From: Maylandia zebra
Taxonomy: Eukaryota > Chordata > Actinopteri > Cichliformes > Cichlidae
DNA: 64,000 nucleotides
Assembly (NCBI RefSeq): GCF_041146795.1
Contig: NC_135167.1
Location: forward strand, 33,037,954 to 33,101,953
Direction of reading: 5' to 3'
Position numbers and translations under genes: made by a program. Shown piece by piece: positions 55,640-64,000 of the stretch. The number at the start of each line of letters is the position of its first letter. Positions within the stretch are counted from its first letter, which is position 1. The notes under the pieces are model-generated. The model had not been told where the DNA came from, ran no database searches, and was given only the letters and a program-made list of their open reading frames with translations.

Positions 55640-56475
55640 TGTTCACATCTCCTCATTCCTGAAATGGTCTGCTCACATTCACGTCCAGTCCAAAAAGGCT
55701 AGGCAAGCGCCTGTACCGTCTCCGACAACTCAGGAAGTTAGCAGGTTTTTCCAGTGGTCCTCAGAACTTTCTGTGGAGAGCATCCTCACACAGAACATCA
55801 CTTCCTGGTGTGGGAATAACTGTGTCCAGGATTGAGAAGCAGAGTGATCCGTGCGTCAGAACGCTGCTGCGTTACAAATGCAAATACAGTATGATCCACA
55901 AATATAACTTCCCTACAGGACATTTACACCAGGAGATGTTGGTCCAGAGCATCTCAGATATTAAAGGACTGGTCCCATCCCAGTAACAAAATGTTTTGAC
56001 TTCTGCAATCAGGCAGAAGGTTCCACACCATCGGGGCCAAAACAGACACTCGAGGAGGAGCTTCTCTCCTCAGGCCGTACGAGTCCTAAACCAGAACACG
56101 CCCCCACTCCCCTCATAGCATCAATAAGTGACTGAAACAGGACCTTATATCAATCTGTTCACACTACCCTGGTCGCATTACTGTTTACACTTCTCTGGTC
56201 ACTCAGTTGAATTACTCTGTTTATATTACTCTGGTCACTTGTTTACTTGCACAGCTCTGTCAATACGTTGCTGTGCTAATATGGCACAAGACACTTTAAC
56301 ACTCCATTTGCACAAAGTACATTTTCAGATTTTTGATTTAAAATTTCCAGACTTTTAAAATCTATTTACTTATTGTATATAATGTCTTTTTTTGTACAGT
56401 CAAAGGAGCAGTTCAGGAGACATTTCACTGTTTGTTTTGTAATTTAATGACTATGCATGTGACAAATAAAAAATC
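55640..56475 (+). mobile_element. Non-LTR retrotransposon 3' region
   Basis: In one frame the sequence reads KRLYRLRQLRKLAGFSSGPQ, then, shifted, ELSVESILTQNITSWCGNN and later RQKVPHHRGQNRHSRRSFSP: the post-RT tail of a fish LINE. The 3' end has gtgacaaataaaaaatcttc, a typical terminus. Frameshifts abound. Clade not determined. Confidence 0.6.
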
Positions 56476-56648
56476 TTCAGTCTTGAACGTTATGCTCTCT
56501 CTTTCTAGGCCCTGCCAGTACTCTCGCTCCAGCATTTTGGATCAGCTGAAGGCTTTTGAGGGAGTTTTTATGACATCTGAAAATAGCAAATTACAGTTTC
56601 CCAGGACTTGCATGAACAGTTCAACAGCAAAGCCCCAAAAACCAAACA

Positions 56649-56698
56649 GGCTCATCAGGGATTTGAACCCAGGACCGCTTACACCCAAAGTGAAAAGG
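56649..56698 (-). pseudogene. tRNA-Pro 3'-half pseudogene
   Basis: On the minus strand ttcactttgggtgtaagcgg, then tcctgggttcaaatccctga and tgagcc match the anticodon arm, T-arm and 3' acceptor strand of the tRNA-Pro at 57674. The 5' half is not recognisable. Confidence 0.65.
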
Positions 56699-56709
56699 GA
56701 AAAGCTTCC

Positions 56710-57673
56710 TTAGGCATTTTCCAGGTCACAGCAGAGGTGTGCTTGCAGGCGGAGGAGGAGTGAGGTGCTGAGGCTGCTCCTGCTGCCCTCCAGCGAAGCC
56801 CAGGTGGCTGCTCTCAAACCTGCCCACAGCAAAGAGGAGCAGCTTCAATTACATGTTTCTTAGATTGTCACAAATAAGCTTTCGTCTAATTTTCAGATGA
56901 TCACTTTTAATTTTAAATTAAGAACCAATTTAGGTGGGTTATTTAGAGCTTCCAATGAGGTGCATGTGTTTAGATCATGGCGGACAAAAAAAGAGTACCT
57001 GAAGAAAAACCCTGCAACATGGAGCGTGCACCCACCTGCAATCAACACAGTGGCATGAGCATATAGTCATACAGATGAGCATGACAGCGTCAAGCTTCAT
57101 AACCAGAAACCTTACACCACAAATTAAGTCACATTTTGACCCTAAAATCTGAATTTTGCAGTTAAAATCATCACATAATTTTCATCTGTAATATTTTATT
57201 TCACTTGGTACATAAGTTACATGTGTGCATAATGCACTGAAAGAGATTCCTTCGTGGTACTGAAATACTAATGTTTACTGATGTTTATTTTTGGCCCTTT
57301 TGTGTATCAGTAAAACTGATGTGCGTTCTTCCACATGCATATTGTTAAAGTCGTGTGAGAGAGTTACACATTTATAATATATGATACATAACTGTGTATT
57401 GTAGTAGTTCTGTGTACACGTTTGAATTGAATTCTCTTATTTAATCTAAAATAAAACTCTGTGTTATCTTGAATAACAAATAATTACCTTAGAAAAACTT
57501 TTTGGAGAATTTAAATGGTAAACAATAAGAACAAGGCCAACAACATCCTTCATATCAGATCTGTTAGCTGTCCCTGTATGAGGGACTATGGGAACATGTG
57601 TGCAGCTGCAGAGATTCTTTCAAATGGAGCCTAAACAGCATGTGGCAGCTGAGAGGCTCTATAGACAACACGT
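56710..57673. other. Unannotated stretch
   Basis: No coding, RNA or repeat feature was recognised between the two tRNA-Pro sequences. Confidence 0.4.
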
Positions 57674-57745
57674 GGGCTCGTCCAGGATTTGAACCCGGGA
57701 CCTCTCACACCCAAAGTGAGAATCATACCCCTAGACCAACGAGCC
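57674..57745 (-). tRNA. tRNA-Pro(UGG)
   Basis: 72 nt. Acceptor ggctcgt pairs fully with acgagcc, discriminator C. The anticodon stem ctcac/gtgag encloses tttgggt with anticodon TGG. The T-arm is ccggg-ttcaaat-cctgg, with one G-T pair. Relative to the usual Pro sequence the anticodon stem carries a paired (compensatory) A-T in place of a G-C. All arms fold, but no run of four T follows within about 80 bases, so transcription termination would be inefficient. Confidence 0.85.
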
Positions 57746-58860
57746 ACACAAACAGTCCAGCAAGTCTTTTTTCACAAAGTCACACATCAGAGCAACTAGA
57801 TGAAGAAGAATGTGTGAAAGATTGTCTTGAACGCTCAGAGAATCATCTGTTTGTGTGCTTGATTCTAGATTTTATTCTAGGATTAATTCAGTAGAGATTT
57901 ATTGGACATACTATAAGGACACATTCTATTTAACTTGAATTCTCAACAACAACAATGAGGGCTGGCCCTAAATAAATAAAGTTAAAATAAATCATATCAT
58001 ACTAACTGCTCTGTGTGTACTTTTTAAAAGAATCTTCTATCATTTGAATATAGCAGACATGCTTTATAAAAGCCTAGTATATATTATTTTCTTTCTTCCC
58101 TTAAACTGAAAGAATTACAAGTATGTAACTAGTATAGCAAGTTGAGAGTCATACTGTACCAAAAGAAAACAAACCTCTTCTGCCAAAGAGGAGGAGTGTA
58201 GAGATTAGAATATTATTTTACTGTTACTATTCATAACATTATCATTACTGTTGCATTACGTATCATTTATCATTATCATTTCATTAGAGCATTTATTGAA
58301 ACTGTTGATGTTACATTAAAGTTTGTATTTCAGGTGTGAGCATAATTACATAATAATCTTTCATTGCAGGTGCAACTGTAACCATGTTATCCATATTGCA
58401 TTTTGTGCTAATTAAAGAGTTGAAGCTCGGTCAAGTTAATTAATGGTCTGAAGCTTCGGTCAGCGCGACGTCTGGCCGATCAATAGGAAGTTAAGGTGAC
58501 CTGGAGCCATGAAAGAATTGCATACATGCTTACAATACAATACACTACATATAACCTGTAAACAGAATAGAGGCCTGTGTGTGTTCAGCAGCCTGCTGCA
58601 TTGGAGTTTGCCTAGTAACAGATGACTCGAACGGAGTCAGGAAGTATACTTCTAAGATGTCTTTGTTTGTCGAGTGAGGTCATGCACTGAGGTCAAGACA
58701 CATAGTCTGCCTGAACACACATACACAGTATATAGACTTGTTTTGCTCGAAACTGCAAAGTTGTTTTACCTGCATACGTGACAGTTTAGTTCCACAAATA
58801 AGTGAAGTGCAGTAAGTGAAATAACAGGAAGCATCTGGCGGTGGCGGAGGAACAGAGGAA
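57746..58860. other. Unannotated AT-rich stretch
   Basis: Nothing recognisable. Its right part (58440-58860) may belong to an LTR element but has no coding remnant. Confidence 0.35.
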
Positions 58861-59115
58861 GGAACTGTTCTTTTTTAGAATATGTCCAAGGTCGGAATTA
58901 CTGGAACTGATGCATGTTTCTTATCTGCTTTGACGCATGATGCTTGTCATCGACTATGTTATATATATGACTGCTCGTTTACTGTTCTGGGGAGATCGAG
59001 GCTGATGTTTTGCAGAGCTCATCTTTCCCACACACGTGTGTGCTTTAATAAAATCATTGTTTTGACGCACAATGGACCTCCAGTCGTTTGTCTCTTACCT
59101 CAAATACGAAATCAG
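58861..59115 (+). repeat. LTR-like sequence
   Basis: A TATA-like ttatatatatgac (about 58959-58971), then a downstream AATAAA (tttaataaaatc, about 59046) and a stretch ending ...aatcaggaca mimic the U3-R-U5 order of an LTR. No coding region, partner LTR or target duplication was found, so this is tentative. Confidence 0.35.
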
Positions 59116-59278
59116 GACACTTCTTAAACACTAATAAAAATATATAACATAATTCACAATCCACTTATGACACGTTTTATGAAGTGTCAAACTGAAAGAA
59201 AAGCGTGTTTTGTCATGGTATGTCATAACAATAGCTGATGGGCTTCTATTCCTATAAAGCAGACTAGACAAACAGAAA

Positions 59279-59283
59279 CCATC
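59279..59283. repeat. Target-site duplication of solo LTR, left
   Basis: ccatc, repeated at 59903-59907. Confidence 0.75.
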
Positions 59284-59902
59284 TGTCACGGTCCCCGTGT
59301 CTCTCTGGTTGGCCCACGCTCGCTACAGGTTTTGTTGTTGTTAGTTTTGGTTTTTTTTGTCTCTCCTCCTCCTCTCTGCCTGGGTGGAGCTCATTACGGG
59401 CTCTCACTCTTGGCCCACGCACCCCTGTGGATGGTGTCCACCTGCGGCTGATCCGGCTGATTTCCCCAGCTGCTATTTAAGGCAGTGGCACAGAGCAGCT
59501 CACCGCTGGAACGTCGAACCACCTGAGTTCGTGCTCGCGGCATATTCAAAGAAGGATCGCTTACACGTGTTTTATGTTGTGGAACTAACCTTGACCTTCT
59601 GTCTTCTGTAGATTCTGGACCGAATCACCGGACCTGTCCAAGTGGGGCAGTGTGTGGAGTGTTGGAGCGAGTGCGGCTGAAGAGGAGTGCGTGTGTGCGG
59701 AGGAGCGGTGGCGGTGACTGAGTGGAAGAGGAAGCGTGTGTGTGGATTCCCCCCCCCCCCCCCTCTCTCCCTGGAGCCCTGGACCCCCTCCCAACTCACT
59801 GTACATATATTTTGCACTAAGGTGATCCCTATTGTAAATAAATCCCCTTTTTGTTTCGTTGAAAGAACTGTCTGCGCGTGGGTCCGTTCAGTAGCCATGA
59901 CA
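59284..59902 (+). mobile_element. Solo LTR
   Basis: 619 bp with TGTCACGG...CCATGACA ends and a ccatc duplication on both sides, as left by an LTR retrotransposon whose internal part was lost by recombination between its LTRs. A TATA-like tatttaag lies at about 59475, AATAAA at about 59838, and a poly-C run of about 14 near 59750. It landed in the ccat tail of an RTE-like module (59903 onward). The orientation follows the TATA and AATAAA order. Family likely gypsy-type, by its 5-bp duplication and ends. Confidence 0.8.
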
Positions 59903-60006
59903 CCATCCATCCATCCATTCGCTTCAGCTTATCCTGTTCAGAGTCGCGGGGGCGCTGGAGCCTATCCCAGCTATCATAGGGTGAGAGGCGGGGTACACCC
60001 TGGACA
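59903..60006 (-). mobile_element. LINE/SINE 3' module (RTE-like), second copy
   Basis: The same ccatccatccattcgcttc, cgcgggggcgctggagccta and ggtacaccctggacag series as at 37746-37950. It is the target of the solo LTR insertion. Confidence 0.6.
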
Positions 60007-60019
60007 GAAACACTTTGTT

Positions 60020-60090
60020 GAAAACAAAAGTGAAAGGGCGACTCACATCTGACTGTGTTCCCTGTGGGTTGAGTCACTTTGTATATAAAG
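60020..60090 (+). promoter_or_regulatory. ISRE-like element and TATA box
   Basis: gaaaacaaaagtgaaagg (60020-60037) resembles an interferon-stimulated response element (GAAA-nn-GAAA type), and TATATAAAG (60082-60090) follows 45 bp later, with the first coding ATG at 60183. The order and spacing are those of interferon-induced genes such as Mx. Induction is inferred. Confidence 0.5.
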
Positions 60091-60182
60091 CATTTGCAGC
60101 ATTTTTAAAAATCTATTGTTCCAAATTTCTCTGTTTTCTCAACTTTTTCTCAAGCTGAGCACTTGGTCCACTTTTACAAGCG

Positions 60183-61606
60183 ATGGCAGCAGCAGCAGCC
60201 TTTTCCAGAGGTTTTAGTTTTAGTTTTATGCGCAATAAACATTCATTGTGTCATTTATTAATTCATCCTTTTTTTATTTTCACTTTTTAAAAATCCACTA
60301 CATGTTGTGTTGTGTTTAGTTGTGTTTAGTGCCGATGTGGGACAGTTTCCAATTCCATTGTACTATTGTACCAAATATGAATGTGCAATGACAATAACGA
60401 GTTATTCTTATCTTATCTTATCTTATATCTGATCTCAGATGCACTCCCTGATGTACCCACAGTGTCTGTGCATTTAGGATACACAGACAGCTAGTATAAA
60501 TCCATGCACGCACATGCATATTCTGAATATAGTCTCTGTTTCGTTTTTTTCACTGTGGAAGGTCTTTCAAGGTCACAGTAGTTCATGTAAAAGAAGCTGA
60601 TATTTTCATGTAAGCAGAACGTGACTTTTTGGAATTCAAATGAAAGAGGTGCTTTGACTCAAAACATATTGCAGGCAGATTTTCATGCAACATCTCTTAA
60701 ACTTAGAAAGTTCTCTTTGTACATTTCTTTACAAATCTTTATTTCCTTAAATCCTTATTGATACTTTCTCATGTGTTTCAGAAACTTTGATGGCAGCGGC
60801 ACAGTTGACCATGAGTGGTGTCACAACTACCGAAGGCTTAGTTAGGATTTTGCTGTGTCTGCTCCATCTTTCAAGTTCACTGATAAACAAGGGCGAACTG
60901 GTAAACTGACTGTTAACTTTCTTTTTGTTGTTGTTGTTTTAATAAAGAATGTAACTTTTAATTAACCACCTTTACCATTAAATCATGACCGTCCGATCAC
61001 TGGTTAAGCTTTTCTCCTTACTTTTAAAATGCTCATTTTGTCCCAGTTACATGTTTCGCACGCATGTTTGTTGACGTTCTTTCTGGTTTTGCAGGAGGAG
61101 CTGAAAGGAAACGTTGAAAAATTACAAAAGGAAACAGCAAGAAGGAAGGTGAGTCTGTCAATGACATGGATGTTGACAGACTCCAAACAGAAAAACATGC
61201 TTTGCTATGACAACTAAAACAAAAAAACAATTTCCCATCATACAAAAGTCTGTTTGCACTCTTTACACTACATACTTTTGTATATTTTGTTACATTAATT
61301 TGGTTTATTTTTGTCCTCCAGGCTGAAAATAATTTAGACAAAGCCTATGTTCCTGCTGTCCTTGATGATGTTAAACGTCTCATGGATCCTTTGTACGAAC
61401 TTTTGAAGTCAGTGAAACGTTTTACATCACTGCTTACACCAGTGCTGGATTTAATGGATGACCTACAGACTTTCGTGGGAGCCGGCAAGGAGTACATGAA
61501 TAAGTACTTTGAGACAACAGCTGCAGAAATCAATCACAATGAAGAGAACCTACGCAGAGTTATGGCAACACTAACACAACTAGAAAAGAATAAAGATGAA
61601 CTGTAG
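60183..61606 (+). CDS. Unrecognised 161-aa helical protein, possibly interferon-induced
   Basis: Exons 60183-60210, 60782-60900, 61095-61148 and 61322-61606 have GT-AG borders and matching phases, giving 486 nt. The chain starts MAAAAAFSRETLMAAAQLTM, has a hydrophobic helix (LVRILLCLLHL, about residues 29-39) and then charged helices with heptad character (ELKGNVEKLQKETARRK; EINHNEENLRRVMATLTQLE), ending KNKDEL. KDEL-like ends retain lumenal ER proteins, but no clear cleavable signal is seen, so this may be chance. A shorter start at 60790 is possible since the first donor (gag|gttttag) is weak. I do not recognise the family. Polyadenylation signal at 61864. Confidence 0.65.
60360..60435 (+). 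repeat. LINE tail with (TTATC)n
   Basis: The sequence gaatgtgcaatgacaataac followed by repeated ttatctta is the 3' tail of a non-LTR element, inserted in the first intron of the 161-aa gene. Confidence 0.5.
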
Positions 61607-61863
61607 CATATTAGTCAGCGTCTGTCTCTGGTAAATGTTCTGTGAAACATCTCTTTCATACTGCACTGCTTCTAAATCAAAGCTAACTGTACACTTGATT
61701 TATAAACTTTGATGAGAAAAAAATCTTTTCTTTCTTTCTTTCTTTTCTTTGTTATATCAGGTCTAATGCGAACACAAAACACAAAGCTGAGATTTTCTCT
61801 GTTTAGAAATCACATTAAATCTGACAGTTGTTAATGATTCATATGTAGAAACACTTTCATGTG

Positions 61864-61869
61864 AATAAA
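61864..61869 (+). terminator. Polyadenylation signal of the 161-aa gene
   Basis: AATAAA about 260 bp after the stop codon. Confidence 0.55.
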
Positions 61870-61956
61870 AACATTCAAACTGTTATTATTGCAAATTGTG
61901 ACGTTTGTAAGAATAGAAGCGGTGGCTGATTGTTCTCTAGTGTTTGTGTGTGGATC

Positions 61957-62599
61957 AGTGTTGTTCAAGTTACTTGGAAAAAAGTAATTAGTTACTTATT
62001 ACTGATTACTTCTCAAAAAATGTTATACCGTTACATTACTGATTACTTAATTTCAAAAGTAATTATTTACTTATTACTTAGTTACTTTTTGGTACACACC
62101 TGAATACTTAATAAAGCAATAGACCTTTCAGCCCAGTTCTATTTTTATGCATAATCCATCATATAAAAATTCAGTCAAATGGAAAAGTCTCTTTTTAAAA
62201 ATTGTTTTATTATTTTTAATCTCTTAATTTTAGGGAAATCGCATCAAGCAAAAATGTAATTCTATACAACAGTTTTTTAAAAAAAACTATGTGAAAAAAT
62301 CTATTTTCACCTGTTTAGCAGGAGTGGGGCCGGTGGTCATATCAGTGGGGGATCTGGTGGTTTCTCTGTGAATTTCCGTTCCCATGGTAGCGTGCTAGGT
62401 GCTTGTTCAGATTTGAAGTGTAATTTTTCGTAGAGTGTACAACGGACGCTAATGTTTTTGCCACTTTTTACAGAATAACACTTGAAGTAATATAAGTACT
62501 TCCACGCTTTTAACGCTGCATGGTCGTACTCTCTCCTGCACTCCATATTACCCATTGTTGATCTACGCACGTCTGCTGTTGCCACGTATATGAACACGC
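61957..62599. mobile_element. hAT-like miniature element, copy B (right end missing)
   Basis: It starts cagtgttgttcaagttactt and carries the same interior as copy A at 2412 (tctctgtgaatttcc; tacttccacgctttaaacgc-like; ctgcacggtca-like words). It ends abruptly near 62600 at a LINE fragment, so the right inverted end is lost. Confidence 0.65.
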
Positions 62600-62850
62600 A
62601 TGATCAGCACAGCGCACCAGGTAGAATCCAGTTTTCAGGCCCCTCTTCTGTGGAATCAGCTTCCAGTTTGGATTCAGGAGACAGACACTATCGCTACTGT
62701 TAGGTCTGCACTCGCAGGCTCCACTAGTTCAGAGATTTATCACCATGCAAGGGAAGTGTCGGATCAGGATCTTGGAGCTACAAGCTCCTCACATGATCCC
62801 AGACAACTCCAAACATCCAGCGTCCCCAAGCAGGCTTTTATTCAGTGACA
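62600..62850 (+). mobile_element. LINE C-terminal fragment
   Basis: The frame contains VESSFQAPLLWNQLPVWIQE followed by TDTIATVRSALAG, similar to the LWN-LP tail of L2/CR1-type LINE ORF2. Short and isolated. Confidence 0.5.
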
Positions 62851-63575
62851 ATAGTTACACAAACACCCATGGTAAAACCCTATTGTAATAATTTGTGATA
62901 AATAAAAGTAGAGTCTGGGGAATATTTGATGAAAGCTTATTGTGATTAATGCTGGGGTGAATTTCAAAGTTGATGTGACGTCTGTTTGAAGTTGGTGTGT
63001 TATGTGTGTGAATGTGTTACGTCAGCCAAGAAACGAGATTAGATTAGGACATTTGGATAGGGGATTTTATTCCCACATTGATTAGCAGGGTTGGACTCGG
63101 GCACCAGATAATTTAACTGTGGAATCGACAGTGGTGCTTTTAAATTTATTTAAATTATTTAGGACGGGGACGGTAATCCCTAGGAGCGCGGTTGCTCAGC
63201 GTGTGGCATCGACTCCTGATCACAGATGCGTGGTCAGGCCTGGCGGCGTCCAGTTAGCCCGAGTGGCGCCCGCGGGACTTCGGGAACCCATTAAAAACCA
63301 AGTGGTCAAGGACCACTTCTTTACCGTGCTGTTTGAGTAAAGAGCGGGCCTCAGGCGTGACCATTTCAACGTGGCTGACAGGTAAGCTTTAAGTAAAGCT
63401 TAAAGTGGGATATTTAGGACTTCCGGTCAGCATGCGACCCGAATAGACGCAGGAACGAGCTGCTGTGGTGAACTTAACTCCGCTTTGACCAGTTTCACCC
63501 CTTCAACTGCCACCTTTAAGTCACTTACACTCGTAACTACTTTTCTAGTGTTTTGAACACTTTTGACCCTTTCCA
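62851..63575 (+). other. Spacer and probable 5' UTR of a plus-strand L1
   Basis: The CpG-containing part from about 63170 leads without break to the ATG of an L1-type ORF1. The 5' boundary of the element was not located. Confidence 0.4.
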
Positions 63576-64000
63576 ATGGCTGCTAAGAGTGCAAAAGCGA
63601 ACAAAAAGGAGGACGCTAGCTTAACACTGGAGGCTATCACCACGCTGCTCCAGCAGCACCGAGAGTTGGCATCTGAATTTAAGACCTCATTTAACGCCCT
63701 CGATTCAAAACTGGACCAGGTACGACAAGCCCAAGAGGAACAGGCCGAGAGAGTTTCATCCTTGGAGCTTGCAACTGAAGACCTGAGCCAACGTGTCGCT
63801 GACCTTGAAAACACGTGTGCCGCTCTTCGCGAAGACAACAACCAGCTAAAGAACAAAGTCACTGACCTGGAGAGCCGTAGCAGGCGTCAGAACATCCGCG
63901 TCCTTGGACTGCCTGAAGACACTGAAAGTGGGCGCCCCACTCACTTCTTTTCCAACCTTCTCTGTGAGTTATTGGGCAAAGAAATACTTCAGTCTCCACC
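63576..64000 (+). CDS. L1-type ORF1 (runs off the window)
   Basis: The frame starts MAAKSAKANKKEDASLTLEA and stays open to the last base (141 complete codons). A lysine-rich start is followed by a long coiled coil (for example DQVRQAQEEQAERVSSLELA; EDLSQRVADLENTCAALRED), then LESRSRRQNIRVLGLPEDTE, the entry of the RRM-like domain of L1/Tx1-type ORF1 proteins. It differs from the ORF1 at 21160-22032, so it belongs to a second L1 lineage on the opposite strand. Confidence 0.85.
   Translation, partial: MAAKSAKANKKEDASLTLEAITTLLQQHRELASEFKTSFNALDSKLDQVRQAQEEQAERVSSLELATEDLSQRVADLENTCAALREDNNQLKNKVTDLESRSRRQNIRVLGLPEDTESGRPTHFFSNLLCELLGKEILQSP

Noticed and set aside
58861-59115. Endogenous retrovirus
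   Set aside because: Only an LTR-like order of TATA and AATAAA is visible; no coding remnant, partner LTR or target duplication, so only a tentative LTR-like call is kept.
63545-63862. 105-residue minus-strand frame
   Set aside because: Shadow of the plus-strand L1 ORF1, whose frame is open to the window edge.

Overview
The window is nuclear DNA of a ray-finned fish, probably a cichlid or a close relative. The evidence is GT-AG split exons of vertebrate genes, dense fish-type Tc1, hAT, L1, L2-like, RTE-like and Ty3/gypsy relics, CA/GT microsatellites and tRNA-derived SINEs. Nothing bacterial or phage-like is present. Species assignment is inference. Most open frames here belong to transposons or gene fragments; few genes look intact.

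Layout. 1-8000: Tc1 and hAT-type miniature elements, a two-exon filamin fragment (5070-5463) cut by a hAT-like end, and one member of a 0.47-kb segmental duplication (4600-5066 = 37951-38421). 7930-8690: a compact two-exon gene with a palindromic CCAAT-type promoter encoding an unrecognised 84-aa protein. 10168-14740: a deleted L1, a SINE, and a hAT element with an exact 8-bp target duplication nested in a dead Tc1. 15600-24614: a Tc1/mariner-superfamily transposase split by 7.6 kb that holds a full-length L1 (17188-22192, 15-bp target duplication) and an element with perfect 50-bp inverted repeats (22227-23099).

26456-36660: a minus-strand TOG-domain gene (TOGARAM/crescerin-like) present as three tandem copies. 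The middle copy can be read as an intact 466-aa chain. A Ty3/gypsy element interrupts the 32-bp repeat array in the last exon of copy 1, and 54 bp of that element was carried into the tandem duplication, so insertion preceded duplication.

38874-52893: plus-strand exons of unrelated genes stand side by side and incomplete: KIF1-type kinesin (two clusters 11 kb apart), a HECT ubiquitin ligase, a leucine-rich-repeat protein and glutathione synthetase. Missing exons, an exon-phase clash and frameshifts show that these are mostly debris. Such a mosaic is typical of B chromosomes, sex-limited regions or other rearranged heterochromatin; which applies here is not decidable from sequence alone.

53258-64000: a second gypsy relic, a tRNA-Leu pseudogene, a LINE 3' region, a tRNA-Pro(UGG) with a decayed neighbour, a solo LTR with a 5-bp target duplication, an apparently intact four-exon gene for a 161-aa helical protein with an interferon-response-like promoter (60020-61869), a second copy of the hAT-like miniature element, and the start of a plus-strand L1 ORF1 that runs off the window.
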